Part shown: piece by piece, positions 10,555 to 18,872 of the stretch
Position numbering within the stretch: position 1 is the stretch's first letter
Layout of the letters: every line of letters begins with the position of its first letter
Notes under the pieces: generated by a model
Told to the model about the DNA's origin: nothing
The model's database searches: none
What the model saw: only the letters and a program-made list of their open reading frames with translations
Program-made: the position numbers and the translations under genes
Source: Ferrovibrio sp.
GTDB taxonomy: Bacteria > Pseudomonadota > Alphaproteobacteria > Ferrovibrionales > Ferrovibrionaceae
Length of the DNA: 64,000 bases
Direction: 5' to 3'
Assembly: GCA_017991315.1 (NCBI GenBank)
Contig: JAGOQS010000002.1
Location: 744,001-808,000 of the forward strand

Positions 10555-11447
10555 CACGGCGTTCCTTCCGGCAGATGGCCGCGCGAACGCAGCCATTGGG
10601 TGCAGCAGGCCTTGGCCAGCGCCCGCACGCGGCCGATATAGGCGGCGCGCTCGGTGACGCTGATAACGCCGCGCGCATCCAGCAGATTGAAGGTGTGGCT
10701 GGCTTTCATGCACTGGTCGTAGGCCGGCAGCGCCAGGCCGACGGCGACCAGCCGGTTGCACTCGGCTTCCACATCGTTGAAGCGGCGGAACAGCTGCTCG
10801 GTATCGGCGTGTTCGAAATTGTAGGCAGAGAATTCCTGTTCGGCCTGCAGGAACACATCGCCATAGCTGACACCACGGCCGTTGAAATCCAGATCGTAGA
10901 CGCGATCCTTGCCCTGGATATACATCGCCAAGCGCTCAAGCCCGTAGGTGATCTCGGCGGAAACCGGCGAACAGTCATAGCCGCCGACCTGCTGGAAATA
11001 GGTGAACTGCGTCACCTCCATGCCATCGCACCAGACCTCCCAGCCCAGGCCCCAGGCGCCAAGCGTCGGGCTTTCCCAATCGTCTTCCACGAAGCGGATG
11101 TCATGGCGCTTGTGGTCGATGCCGAGTACGGCCAACGAGTCGAGATAAAGGTCGAGCACATTCGCCGGGCTCGGCTTCAGGATCACCTGGAACTGATAGT
11201 AATGCTGCAGGCGGTTCGGGTTCTCGCCGTAGCGGCCATCCTTTGGGCGGCGCGAGGGCTGCACATAGGCCGCGTTCCACGGTTCAGGACCCAATGCGCG
11301 CAACGTGGTGGCGGGATGGAAGGTGCCGGCGCCGACTTCCATGTCGTAGGGCTGCAGAATCGTGCAGCCCTGACGCGCCCAATAGCCTTGCAGCGCAAGA
11401 ATCAGGTCCTGGAAAGCGTGTGATACGGGCTGTCCGGTGGGCGCCAT
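10554..11447 (-). CDS. glyQ: glycyl-tRNA synthetase alpha subunit
   Basis: Catalytic alpha chain (297 residues) of the heterotetrameric class II glycyl-tRNA synthetase. Family signatures include [17 protein letters not shown] near the N-terminus, [18 protein letters not shown] and [17 protein letters not shown] in the active-site region, and [19 protein letters not shown]. First gene of the operon with glyS (1-bp overlap) and ppdK. The 138 bp upstream hold the promoter region; no T-box leader is visible, as expected outside Gram-positives. Confidence 0.97.
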   Translation of the reverse strand: MAPTGQPVSHAFQDLILALQGYWARQGCTILQPYDMEVGAGTFHPATTLRALGPEPWNAAYVQPSRRPKDGRYGENPNRLQHYYQFQVILKPSPANVLDLYLDSLAVLGIDHKRHDIRFVEDDWESPTLGAWGLGWEVWCDGMEVTQFTYFQQVGGYDCSPVSAEITYGLERLAMYIQGKDRVYDLDFNGRGVSYGDVFLQAEQEFSAYNFEHADTEQLFRRFNDVEAECNRLVAVGLALPAYDQCMKASHTFNLLDARGVISVTERAAYIGRVRALAKACCTQWLRSRGHLPEGTP

Positions 11448-11585
11448 TATGCTGCCGATCCGTGCCAGGGGTGACGGAAAATCGGGCGGACCTTAAAGGC
11501 CGTGCCGCCCCCGGTCAAGCGCCCGCCAGAACTGCATTTTTGCACTGCGGAATAGGTTTTTCACGCCGCCCGAGTCGCAGCGCGT

Positions 11586-11855
11586 TCAGGCCCGCGTTGT
11601 GGGACAGCCAGGCGTCTCGCAGGGCGTGGTGACACCGACCGGCCGGTAGGTGCCGCAGCCGGGACAGGCAACCATGTCCTCACCGCCCATTTCGGCTGCC
11701 TGACTCGGCCTCGGGGCCTCCGCCGGAGGCTTCGCCTGCTCGCGCAGCTTGGCCTCTTCGGCAGCCTTCAGCTTTGCCTCTTCCAGGCGGTTGTAATAGC
11801 GGTAGCCATAATAGGCTGCGGCGATCACGCCGATCAGCAGCAGGTATTTAAGCAT
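11586..11855 (-). CDS. small membrane-anchored protein with C-terminal Cys pairs (PP0621-like)
   Basis: An 89-residue protein with an N-terminal membrane helix (LLLIGVIAAAYYGYRYY, residues 5-21), a charged Glu/Lys/Ala helical stretch (about 24-50) and a C-terminal segment with two Cys pairs: CPGC near residue 64 and CETPGC near residue 79. This layout suggests a small zinc-ribbon on the cytosolic side and resembles the PP0621 family of unknown function. It lies 45 bp downstream of the methyltransferase gene on the same strand and may be cotranscribed. Function unknown. Confidence 0.7.
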   Translation of the reverse strand: MLKYLLLIGVIAAAYYGYRYYNRLEEAKLKAAEEAKLREQAKPPAEAPRPSQAAEMGGEDMVACPGCGTYRPVGVTTPCETPGCPTTRA

Positions 11856-11900
11856 CGTGTCGGGTCATCCGGCCCTGTTTCGCCATTCCATTCAGCCATT

Positions 11901-12695
11901 CTATATGGGCAGTGCCGCGCCGTCGCGCAATACGGCATCGATTTCCGGGAAATAGCCGCCATCCGGGCGGTGCAGCACCAGGCCGGGCCGCAGAGTGAGC
12001 GGCGCCTTGCCACCCTTCACGGCGCGCAGGATCAGCCGTTTCGCTGCCTGGCCGGGCTTGGAATGCAGCGGAATCACCTCGATGCCACCGGCTTTTGGCT
12101 CCAGCGCGGCCAGCAGGGCGCCCAGTTGCTCCACCCGCTGGATCAAGGTGAGCCGTCCGCCGGGCCGGCAATAGCGCAGCATGGCGCCGATCCAGGCGGT
12201 GGCATCGGCCCCGGCTGCCAATTCCCCCTTTACCCCCCCATGGCGGGCCAGGGCGCGGCCGGGATCCGCCGCCACCCGGTGACGCGCCGGATCGAAATAA
12301 GGCGGATTGGCAAAAACCTGGTCGTAGCTGTTCGGCGCCACACCCGGGCCTAAGCTTTTGCGCTCGCGCAGGTCGCCGGCAAAGGCCCGCAGCCGCTGCT
12401 CCTGGCCATTGGCGGCGATATTGCCTTGTGCCAGCGCCACCAGGCCCGGCTGCAATTCGATTCCATCCACCTCCAGCCCGGGCACCCGGGCGGCGAGGCA
12501 GAGCATCGCCACCCCGGTGCCGCAGCCCAGTTCCAGCACCCGCTGGCCGCGCCGCGCCGGCACGGCGGCCGCCAGCATCACCGCATCGGCGCTGGCCCGC
12601 TGGCCCTTGCGCGGCTGCTTAAGCTGCACCCGGCCGCCCAGCAGCGCATCCAGGGTGGTATCCTGGGCGAAATCGGCCGATTCTCGGTCAGTCAC
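11901..12695 (-). CDS. TrmN6/YfiC-like tRNA1(Val) A37 N6-methyltransferase
   Basis: SAM-dependent class I methyltransferase of 264 residues. It shows motif I VLELGCGTGVAML and the amino-methyltransferase motif NPPY (in FANPPYF), as in YfiC/TrmN6, which methylates A37 of tRNA1(Val). The family hallmark near the N-terminus, QPRKGQRASADAVMLAAAVP, is present. I chose the GTG at 12695 (VTDRESADFAQDTTLDALLGG) because homologs begin at this point; the frame is open further upstream. It is transcribed divergently from the polyprenyl synthase gene, with about 113 bp between. Substrate assignment is by family. Confidence 0.85.
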   Translation of the reverse strand: MTDRESADFAQDTTLDALLGGRVQLKQPRKGQRASADAVMLAAAVPARRGQRVLELGCGTGVAMLCLAARVPGLEVDGIELQPGLVALAQGNIAANGQEQRLRAFAGDLRERKSLGPGVAPNSYDQVFANPPYFDPARHRVAADPGRALARHGGVKGELAAGADATAWIGAMLRYCRPGGRLTLIQRVEQLGALLAALEPKAGGIEVIPLHSKPGQAAKRLILRAVKGGKAPLTLRPGLVLHRPDGGYFPEIDAVLRDGAALPI

Positions 12696-12808
12696 ACACA
12701 GCCCCCGGTGCAGTGCCAGGCTCGTGCAGCGCCCGGCGCTTGACCACGAGAGCATGCCAACTATGCTCCGACAAACGCGTTTTCAGTCTTGCCACAGGAA
12801 TTGCCCCA

Positions 12809-13831
12809 GTGTCGCAACCGGCCCCGATCATCATGCCGAGCCCCGGCGGCACCCCCAGCATAGAGCCGCTGCGCCGCCTTGTCGCGGCCGAGATGGACGC
12901 ATGCAACCGCGAGATCATCGCCCGCATGCAGAGCGATGTGCAGTTGATTCCGCAACTGGCGCACCACCTGATCGCCTCTGGCGGCAAGCGCATCCGGCCG
13001 CTGCTCACGCTCGGTGCCGCCAAGCTCTGCGGTTACGAGGGGGATAAACAGATCCTGCTCGCCGCCTGCGTCGAATTCATCCATACCGCCACGCTGCTGC
13101 ATGACGATGTGGTGGACGAATCCGAGCGCCGCCGTGGTGCTGAAACCGCCAATGTGGTGTGGGGCAACCAGGCTTCCGTGCTGGTGGGCGATTTCCTGTT
13201 CAGCCGCGCCTTTCAGCTCATGGTGGAATCAGGCTCGCTGGAGGTGCTGCGCATCCTGGCCGGCGCCTCCGCCGTGATCGCCGAGGGCGAAGTGCTGCAG
13301 CTGATGACCGCCAATGACATGGATTCCACCGAAGCCGATTACCTCAAGGTGATCGAGAGCAAGACGGCGGCCCTGTTCGCCGCCGCCTGCCGCGTTGGCG
13401 CCGTGGTGGCGGACCGGCCGCTGGCCGAGGCCGAGGCGATGGATGCCTATGGCCGCGATCTCGGCATTGCCTTCCAGCTCATCGACGACGCCCTGGATTA
13501 CGCGTCCGACGGCGCCACACTGGGCAAGAATACCGGCGATGATTTCCGCGAAGGCAAGGTGACCCTGCCCGTCGTGCTGGCCTTCAACCGCGGCTCGGAG
13601 GCCGAGCGTGCCTTCTGGCGCCGGGTGATCGAAACCCCGGAGCAGCAGACGCCGGAGGATTTCGCCGAGGCTTTGCGCCTGATGCGCCAGCACGGCACCC
13701 TGGCCGAGACCCTGGAACGTGCCCGCCGCTATGGCGCCCAGGCCAAGGCTCAACTTGCCGGCTTCAAGCCCGGCGCGATGCGCGACGCTCTCGCCGAGGC
13801 GGTGGATTTCGCAATCCACAGAGCGCTTTAA
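12809..13831 (+). CDS. long-chain trans-polyprenyl diphosphate synthase (IspB-type)
   Basis: Makes the octa/decaprenyl side chain of ubiquinone from IPP and an allylic primer. The protein (340 residues from GTG 12809) has both aspartate-rich motifs: HDDVVDE (FARM) and IDDALDY (SARM), plus the GGKRIRP IPP-binding motif and the GDDFREGKVTLP loop. The GTG was chosen because AGGAA lies eight bases upstream; an ATG at 12833 is the other candidate. Whether the chain has 8, 9 or 10 units cannot be read off; ubiquinone-10 would be usual for alphaproteobacteria. Followed by the tRNA-Pro gene. Confidence 0.93.
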   Translation: MSQPAPIIMPSPGGTPSIEPLRRLVAAEMDACNREIIARMQSDVQLIPQLAHHLIASGGKRIRPLLTLGAAKLCGYEGDKQILLAACVEFIHTATLLHDDVVDESERRRGAETANVVWGNQASVLVGDFLFSRAFQLMVESGSLEVLRILAGASAVIAEGEVLQLMTANDMDSTEADYLKVIESKTAALFAAACRVGAVVADRPLAEAEAMDAYGRDLGIAFQLIDDALDYASDGATLGKNTGDDFREGKVTLPVVLAFNRGSEAERAFWRRVIETPEQQTPEDFAEALRLMRQHGTLAETLERARRYGAQAKAQLAGFKPGAMRDALAEAVDFAIHRAL

Positions 13832-13871
13832 CCCCTGTAACAGGACTGCCGCGATTTCCCCCGGCCACCGC

Positions 13872-13900
13872 TTGAACCGGGGGCGGCTAGGCGCTATACA
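13872..13900 (+). promoter_or_regulatory. sigma70-type promoter of tRNA-Pro
   Basis: TTGAAC (13872-13877) and TATACA (13895-13900) are separated by exactly 17 bp. The expected start of transcription near 13907 is just before the tRNA. Spacing and sequence fit a housekeeping promoter. Confidence 0.7.
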
Positions 13901-13919
13901 AACGCCCGCAACCGCCGGA

Positions 13920-13996
13920 CGGAGTGTAGCTCAGCCTGGTAGAGCACTAGCTTCGGGAGCTAGGGGCCGGAGGTTCGAATCCTCTCACTCCGACCA
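13920..13996 (+). tRNA. tRNA-Pro (anticodon CGG)
   Basis: A 77-nt cloverleaf. Acceptor arms CGGAGTG and CACTCCG pair fully; the anticodon stem CTAGC/GCTAG encloses the loop TTCGGGA, giving anticodon CGG followed by G37, as in proline tRNAs. The T arm has GGTTCGAATCC and the CCA end is encoded. The precursor is flanked by an 8-bp inverted repeat (13909-13916 and 13997-14004), and the last 12 nt overlap the 3' end of the convergent exporter gene. Confidence 0.97.
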
Positions 13997-14911
13997 GGCG
14001 GTTGCCGGAACCACGCGTTTCCGAACAGTCTCCCGATAGAGAATGTAGAGACCGCTGGCGATCACGATTGCGGCGCCAGCCCAGGTCCACATATCGGGAA
14101 AATCCCCGAACAGATACCAGCCGAGCAGCACCGACCAGAGCAGGTGGGTATAGTCGAACGGCGCCACGATAGATGCTGCCGCCAATGAGAAGGCGCGGGT
14201 CATGAATAGCTGCGCCAGGCCGCCGAGCAGGCCGACGCCGATCAGCAACGGCCAGTCGGCAGCCGTGGGCGCCACCCAGAACCATGGCATCAGCAGGCCG
14301 GTATAGATGGTGCAGAAGCCGGTGAAGTAGAAAGCCGTGGTCACCGAGTTCTCGGTGGCGGTGAGCTTGCGGATCTGGATCAGCGCCATCGAATAGAAGA
14401 AGGTGGCCAGCACCACGAGCAGCGAAGCGGCGGGGATACCGCCCTCGCCCTGGCCAGGCCGCAGGATCACCAGCATGCCGAGGAAGCCGACCAGAATGGC
14501 CGACCAGCGGTGCGGCCCGACCTTTTCCTTCAGCAGCCAGACCGAGAGCACGGCTACGAAGATCGGCGCCGAGAAGGAAATCGCGGTGACATCGGCCAGC
14601 GGCAGCGTGCGGTAGGAATAGAAGAAGCACAACATCGCCAGGCAGCCATAGATCGAGCGGATGCCGTGGCCGGCCAGCCGCCTGGTATGCAGCAAAGCAA
14701 TGCCGCCGCCATTGCGCCAGAGCATGAACAGGATCGGCGGAAAGGCGAAGAAACTGCGGCAGAACATGATCTGCGCCGTGGGATAGCTGCCCGCCAGCCA
14801 CTTCACCAGCGCATCCATGACGCCGAAAACCGCCGCCGCCATCACCATGTAGCCGATGCCGATCGCCGTCTGACGTTCCTGGGACATGACCGGAGATATG
14901 GCCGAAGACAT
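13985..14911 (-). CDS. DMT-superfamily (EamA) transporter
   Basis: A membrane protein of about 308 residues with ten predicted helices in two EamA repeats (first from about GYMVMAAAVFGVMDALVKW, second from about TAFYFTGFCTIYTGLLMPW). This family exports small metabolites; the substrate is unknown. Start candidates are ATG at 14911 and at 14887, neither with a good ribosome binding site; an ATG at 14953 is ruled out because it lies in the terminator of the upstream gene. The TGA stop falls inside the convergent tRNA-Pro gene. Confidence 0.85.
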   Translation of the reverse strand: MSSAISPVMSQERQTAIGIGYMVMAAAVFGVMDALVKWLAGSYPTAQIMFCRSFFAFPPILFMLWRNGGGIALLHTRRLAGHGIRSIYGCLAMLCFFYSYRTLPLADVTAISFSAPIFVAVLSVWLLKEKVGPHRWSAILVGFLGMLVILRPGQGEGGIPAASLLVVLATFFYSMALIQIRKLTATENSVTTAFYFTGFCTIYTGLLMPWFWVAPTAADWPLLIGVGLLGGLAQLFMTRAFSLAAASIVAPFDYTHLLWSVLLGWYLFGDFPDMWTWAGAAIVIASGLYILYRETVRKRVVPATAWSE

Positions 14912-14924
14912 GCTGCGATACCGT

Positions 14925-14960
14925 GAAGAAAAAGCCCGGCATGGTTTTGCCATGCCGGGC
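14925..14960 (-). terminator. intrinsic terminator after first ABC binding protein gene
   Basis: A perfect 11-bp stem (14934-14944 with 14950-14960, loop of 5) followed on the minus strand by TTTTTCTTC. It ends the long transport cluster. Confidence 0.92.
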
Positions 14961-15006
14961 CAGGATTTGCACCCCTCGCGGGGCCGAACTTCAGTTCAAG
15001 AAATCA

Positions 15007-16194
15007 TCAGCTCAATGAATCCGTGACACGTACCCAGCGACCGCTCTTCACCTGCACCATGAACACGGAATCCGTGCCATGACGCTTGCCGGCGCCAAAC
15101 GTCATCACCGGGCCGCCGAAGATATCCGCATAGCCCTGGATCGATTCCATGGCCTTGAGGAAACCCTCGGTGGTGAGGTCCTTGCCGGCGCGATCGAGCC
15201 CCATGACAACAAGATCGGCCGCGACGTAGGAGAACTGCGCTGCCGGGTTCGGATCGGTATTGAACTTGGCATGATAGCGCTCGACCCATTGCCGGATCGC
15301 CGGATTGGGCGAGTCACGATATGGCGCCTCGATCTGCGTCATGGTGTAGAGGCCTTCCGTGGCACCGCCCGGCGCACTCGACACGTTGAGATCGAAGGTG
15401 GCGGTGCTGCCCACCATATCGACATTCCAGCCCATCTTCTTGGCCGTGGACGGCGCGCCGATGGAATCGCGGATGATGGCGCCCAGCACGATCAGATCGC
15501 AATTGGCCGCGCGCAGGCGAGTAAGCTGTGCGGTGAAATCCGTATCGGTGGGTTTGTGCGTGGCGGTCTCCACCAGCTTAATATTCATCGCCTGGGTCTG
15601 ATCTCGCGCGCCCTCGAAAATCTCGCGGCCGTAATCGGTGTCCTGATACAGCGCGCAGATATTCTTCTTGCCCTTCTGCTCGACGAAATACTTCACCGCG
15701 CCACGCATCTGGGCGTAGTAGGAGGCGCCGGCAGCCCATTTCAACGGATGGAACGGCTCGTAAAGCTGCCGCGCCCAGGATAGGGGAAACATGTTCGGCA
15801 CACCGAGCTTGATGGCATCCGGGATCACTGCATTGTTCATCGGCGTGCCGGCGCCAAGCAGCAGCAGCATCGCCTTGTCGCGGTTCAACAGCTTGTTCGC
15901 CGCCTGCACCGCGCGCGGCACCTGATACTGGCTGTCCTCGATGACATAGCGGATCTTGCGGCCATGAATGCCACCGGCCGCATTCACCTCATCAAAGCGC
16001 ATGCGTGCTGCATTGGAGGAATGCACCCCGAAAGCCGCGGCCACGCCGGAAAGATCGGTATGGGTACCGATGATGATCTCGGTCTTGGTGATGCCTTGGC
16101 CCTTGCCCTGGGCTTGCGCCGGCGCAGCGGTGAATGTGACGAAGGCGGCACCGCACAGCATGGCGGCCGCGATACGAACGCGGGTAGCGGACAT
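15007..16194 (-). CDS. branched-chain-type ABC substrate-binding protein (paralog 1)
   Basis: A periplasmic binding protein of the LivJ/type I fold, 395 residues, with a Sec signal peptide ending near AAPAQAQ. The mature part starts with the family segment ITKTEIIIGTHTDLSGVAA, which contacts ligand in this fold. Start at 16194 was chosen for its GGGAGG box five bases upstream. It is the last of three tandem paralogs downstream of livHMGF and an acyl-CoA synthetase. Only about 40 bp separate its start from the terminator of the previous gene, so expression probably depends on read-through. Ligand unknown; the acyl-CoA synthetase in the cluster hints at carboxylic or aromatic acids rather than amino acids. 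Confidence 0.9.
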   Translation of the reverse strand: MSATRVRIAAAMLCGAAFVTFTAAPAQAQGKGQGITKTEIIIGTHTDLSGVAAAFGVHSSNAARMRFDEVNAAGGIHGRKIRYVIEDSQYQVPRAVQAANKLLNRDKAMLLLLGAGTPMNNAVIPDAIKLGVPNMFPLSWARQLYEPFHPLKWAAGASYYAQMRGAVKYFVEQKGKKNICALYQDTDYGREIFEGARDQTQAMNIKLVETATHKPTDTDFTAQLTRLRAANCDLIVLGAIIRDSIGAPSTAKKMGWNVDMVGSTATFDLNVSSAPGGATEGLYTMTQIEAPYRDSPNPAIRQWVERYHAKFNTDPNPAAQFSYVAADLVVMGLDRAGKDLTTEGFLKAMESIQGYADIFGGPVMTFGAGKRHGTDSVFMVQVKSGRWVRVTDSLS

Positions 16195-16232
16195 GAGACC
16201 TCCCTGGTCGTCTTTTTGTTTTGTGTTACGCG

Positions 16233-16268
16233 GAAACAAAAAACGGCCGGCGGTTTTGCCGCCGGCCG
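16233..16268 (-). terminator. terminator/attenuator between binding-protein paralogs 2 and 1
   Basis: A perfect 10-bp GC stem (16244-16253 with 16259-16268, loop TTTTG) followed on the minus strand by GTTTTTTGTTT-type sequence. It lies 12 bp after the stop of paralog 2 and just before paralog 1. Confidence 0.9.
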
Positions 16269-16280
16269 CTGGTCTCGGGC

Positions 16281-17468
16281 TCAGGAGCCGTAATTCACGG
16301 GGCCATCGATCAGCACGAAGCGGCCTTTCTGTACCTGGAACAGGAAAGCCTCATCCGAACCCTGGCGCTTGTCCGGGCCAAAATTGACCACCGGGCCGCC
16401 GAAGATATCGCGATAGCCCTTGATCGATTCCATACCGGCGATGAACTTGTCCATCGTCGGGTCCTTGCCGGCACGGTCGATACCCTGGACGATCATGTCC
16501 ATCAGCGAATAACCGTAGACGGCGCCGATATTCACATCGGCATTGTACTTGGCCTTGTACTTGTCCATCCAGGCCGCAAGCTGCGGCGGCGCCGTATCGC
16601 GATACGGCAGGATGGTGCCCGCCATGGTGTAGAAGCCTTCCGTGGCACCGCCCGGCGCCGAGGCGACGATCTGGTCATAGGAGGCCGACTGGCCGATGAA
16701 ATCCACATCCATCCAGCCCATCTTGCGCGCCGTGCCATAGGGCACGATGGCGTCGCGCACGATGGAGCCCGACGCGATAAGGTCGCAGCCAGCGGAACGC
16801 AGCTTGGTGATCTGCGCCGTGAAGTCGGTATCGGCCGGCTTGTTGGTGGCGGTTTCCACCAGGGCGATCTTCATCGCCTGGGTCTGATCGCGCGCCGCCT
16901 CGAAGATTTCCTTGCCGAAATCGGTATCCTGGTAGAGCGTGCAGACCTTCTTTTTGCCCTTCTTCTCCACCATCCACTTGATGCCGGCACGGACCTGATC
17001 GTAGTAGGACGAACCGGCGGCGAACTTCATCGGATGCATCGGCGTGTACATCTGCCGCGCCGCCGTGAGCGGGAACATGTTCGGCACATTGGCCTTGAGC
17101 TGATCCGCCATCACCGCATTATTCATCGGCGTGCCGAGCGCACCGGCCATCAGGAAGATGTTGTCGCGGTTGATCAGCTTGTTCACGGCCTGCACGGCGC
17201 GCGGCACCTGATACTGATTATCCTCGACGATCAGCTTCAGCTTGCGGCCATAGATGCCGCCGGCTTCGTTCACCTCGTCGATGCGCATCCGCATGGCATT
17301 CGAGGAATGCACGCCATAGCTGGCGGCCGGACCGGAAAGGTCCGTATGCATGCCGATCACGATTTCATTCTTGCTGACACCGCGGACCTTGGCGCTTTGC
17401 GCCGCAGCCGCGAAAGGAACGGACAAAGCCACCACTGCAGCCAGCCCGACATACGTCACCCTGCTCAT
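16281..17468 (-). CDS. branched-chain-type ABC substrate-binding protein (paralog 2)
   Basis: LivJ-type periplasmic binding protein of 395 residues with a signal peptide (MSRVTYVGLAAVVALSVPF, cleavage near AAAQS). It shares long stretches with paralog 3, such as VRGVSKNEIVIGMHTDLSG, PAASYGVHSSNA and DTDFTAQITKLRSAGCD, so the two are recent duplicates. The GGGAGGAG ribosome site six bases upstream can pair with TCCTCCC further up in the leader (see findings). Its own terminator follows. Ligand unknown. Confidence 0.9.
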   Translation of the reverse strand: MSRVTYVGLAAVVALSVPFAAAAQSAKVRGVSKNEIVIGMHTDLSGPAASYGVHSSNAMRMRIDEVNEAGGIYGRKLKLIVEDNQYQVPRAVQAVNKLINRDNIFLMAGALGTPMNNAVMADQLKANVPNMFPLTAARQMYTPMHPMKFAAGSSYYDQVRAGIKWMVEKKGKKKVCTLYQDTDFGKEIFEAARDQTQAMKIALVETATNKPADTDFTAQITKLRSAGCDLIASGSIVRDAIVPYGTARKMGWMDVDFIGQSASYDQIVASAPGGATEGFYTMAGTILPYRDTAPPQLAAWMDKYKAKYNADVNIGAVYGYSLMDMIVQGIDRAGKDPTMDKFIAGMESIKGYRDIFGGPVVNFGPDKRQGSDEAFLFQVQKGRFVLIDGPVNYGS

Positions 17469-17474
17469 GTGCTC

Positions 17475-17506
17475 TCCTCCCGGTTTTATAATTCTTATTG
17501 GGAGGA
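17475..17506 (-). promoter_or_regulatory. leader hairpin over the ribosome binding site of paralog 2
   Basis: TCCTCCC and GGGAGGA (7 bp, 18-nt AT-rich loop) pair in the mRNA leader, and the second arm is the ribosome binding site. Position and complementarity are seen; a regulatory effect is inference. Confidence 0.4.
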
Positions 17507-17570
17507 TAGTAGCGGAGCCAGAAACCCGCGCCAGCCCTTATTTTTCTGCGTCCCGCAATCTCGCATATGC

Positions 17571-17604
17571 GAAAAGAAAACGCCCGCGGGTTTCCCCGCG
17601 GGCG
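17571..17604 (-). terminator. intrinsic terminator after binding-protein paralog 3
   Basis: A 10-bp stem (17581-17590 with 17595-17604, loop of 4) followed on the minus strand by TTTTCTTTTC. A perfect 12-bp palindrome, TCGCATATGCGA, lies at 17561-17572 right behind it. Confidence 0.9.
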
Positions 17605-17631
17605 CCTTTCACGCCGGAAACCGGCGCGAAA

Positions 17632-18813
17632 TTAGTAGGTCAACGGACCATCCACCATGGTGAAACGGCCCGACTTGATCTGGAACAGGAAGGCCGAGTT
17701 GGAGCCCTGGTGCTTGGTCTTGGAGAAGCTGATCACCGGGCCACCGAAAATATCGCGGTAGCCTTCGATCGATTCCAGACCCGCCAGGAACTTCTCGGTG
17801 GTCAGATCCTTGCCGGCCTTGTCCAGCGCCTGGATGATCAGGTCGGCGATGACCTGGCCATAAACCGCGCCGATATTCGGGTCAGCGCCGTACTTCGCCT
17901 TGTAGGCATCCCACCAGGCCGCAACCACCGGGCTGGCGGTGTCGCGGTACGGCATCATGGTGCCGGCGCCGACATAGAGGCCTTCGGTGGCGCCGCCCGG
18001 AGCGGAAGCCACGATCTGGTCGAAGCTGGCCGACTGGGCAACGAAATCGACATCCATCCAGCCCATCTTGCGGGCCGTGCCATAGGGCAGGATGGCGTCA
18101 CGCACGATCGAGCCGAGGCCGATGACGTCGCAACCCGCCGAGCGCAGCTTGGTGATCTGGGCGGTGAAGTCGGTGTCGGTCGGCTTGTTGGTGGCGGTCT
18201 CCAGCACCGGCATGTTCATGGCCTTGGCCTGATCCTGCACGGCGTCGAAGATTTCCTTGCCGAAATCGGTGTCCTGATAGAGCGAGCAGATCTTCTTGCG
18301 GCCCTTCTTTTCCACCATGTATTTCAGGCCGACGCGGACGTGGTCGTAGTAGGACGACTGCGTCACGAACTTCAGCGGATGGAACGGCTCGGCCATCGAG
18401 CGCGCGGCAGTGAGCGGCGACAGGTTCGGCACGTTGGCCTTGAACTGCTCCGGGAACACCGCGTTGTTCATCGGCGTGCCGAGCGCGCCGGCCATCAGGA
18501 AGATCTTGTCACGGTTGATCAGCTTGTTCGCGGCCTGCACGGCACGCGGCACCTGATACTGGTGATCTTCCACGATCAGCTTCAGCTTGCGGCCATGCAC
18601 GCCGCCTTGGGCATTGATTTCATCGAAGCGCAGACGCACGGCATTCGACGACGTGACGCCGTAGCTCGCCGCCGGGCCAGACAGGTCGGTATGCATGCCG
18701 ACCACCACTTCGTTCTTGCTCACGCCACGCACGCTCTGGGCATGGCCAGCGCCGGCCACAAGAGCCAGCGAGGCGGCAAGGGCGCCGCCAATCATCGCAG
18801 TCCTGATACGCAT
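17632..18813 (-). CDS. branched-chain-type ABC substrate-binding protein (paralog 3)
   Basis: A 393-residue LivJ-type periplasmic binding protein with signal peptide MRIRTAMIGGALAASLALV, cleaved near GHAQS. First of the three tandem paralogs in the direction of transcription, starting 59 bp after the acyl-CoA synthetase stop, so it is the one most simply cotranscribed with the transporter genes. A GGAGAAGGAA ribosome site precedes the ATG. Very similar to paralog 2 across the whole length. Ligand unknown. Confidence 0.9.
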   Translation of the reverse strand: MRIRTAMIGGALAASLALVAGAGHAQSVRGVSKNEVVVGMHTDLSGPAASYGVTSSNAVRLRFDEINAQGGVHGRKLKLIVEDHQYQVPRAVQAANKLINRDKIFLMAGALGTPMNNAVFPEQFKANVPNLSPLTAARSMAEPFHPLKFVTQSSYYDHVRVGLKYMVEKKGRKKICSLYQDTDFGKEIFDAVQDQAKAMNMPVLETATNKPTDTDFTAQITKLRSAGCDVIGLGSIVRDAILPYGTARKMGWMDVDFVAQSASFDQIVASAPGGATEGLYVGAGTMMPYRDTASPVVAAWWDAYKAKYGADPNIGAVYGQVIADLIIQALDKAGKDLTTEKFLAGLESIEGYRDIFGGPVISFSKTKHQGSNSAFLFQIKSGRFTMVDGPLTY

Positions 18814-18872
18814 CTCTGTCGTTCCTTCTCCAGGTTGGCCTATGGGACTTTTTTGAACCCCAAGGAGGCGGC

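Noticed and set aside
10555-10761. Upstream extension of glyS
   Set aside because: Homology starts at [15 protein letters not shown]; the extension is antisense-free but lies inside glyQ in another frame and has no family similarity.
13985-13996. tRNA-Pro 3' end as an attachment site of an integrated element
   Set aside because: No integrase gene, no second copy of the tRNA 3' end and ordinary core genes on both sides.
14912-14953. ATG at 14953 as start of the EamA transporter
   Set aside because: It lies inside the terminator hairpin of the upstream binding-protein gene and has no ribosome site.
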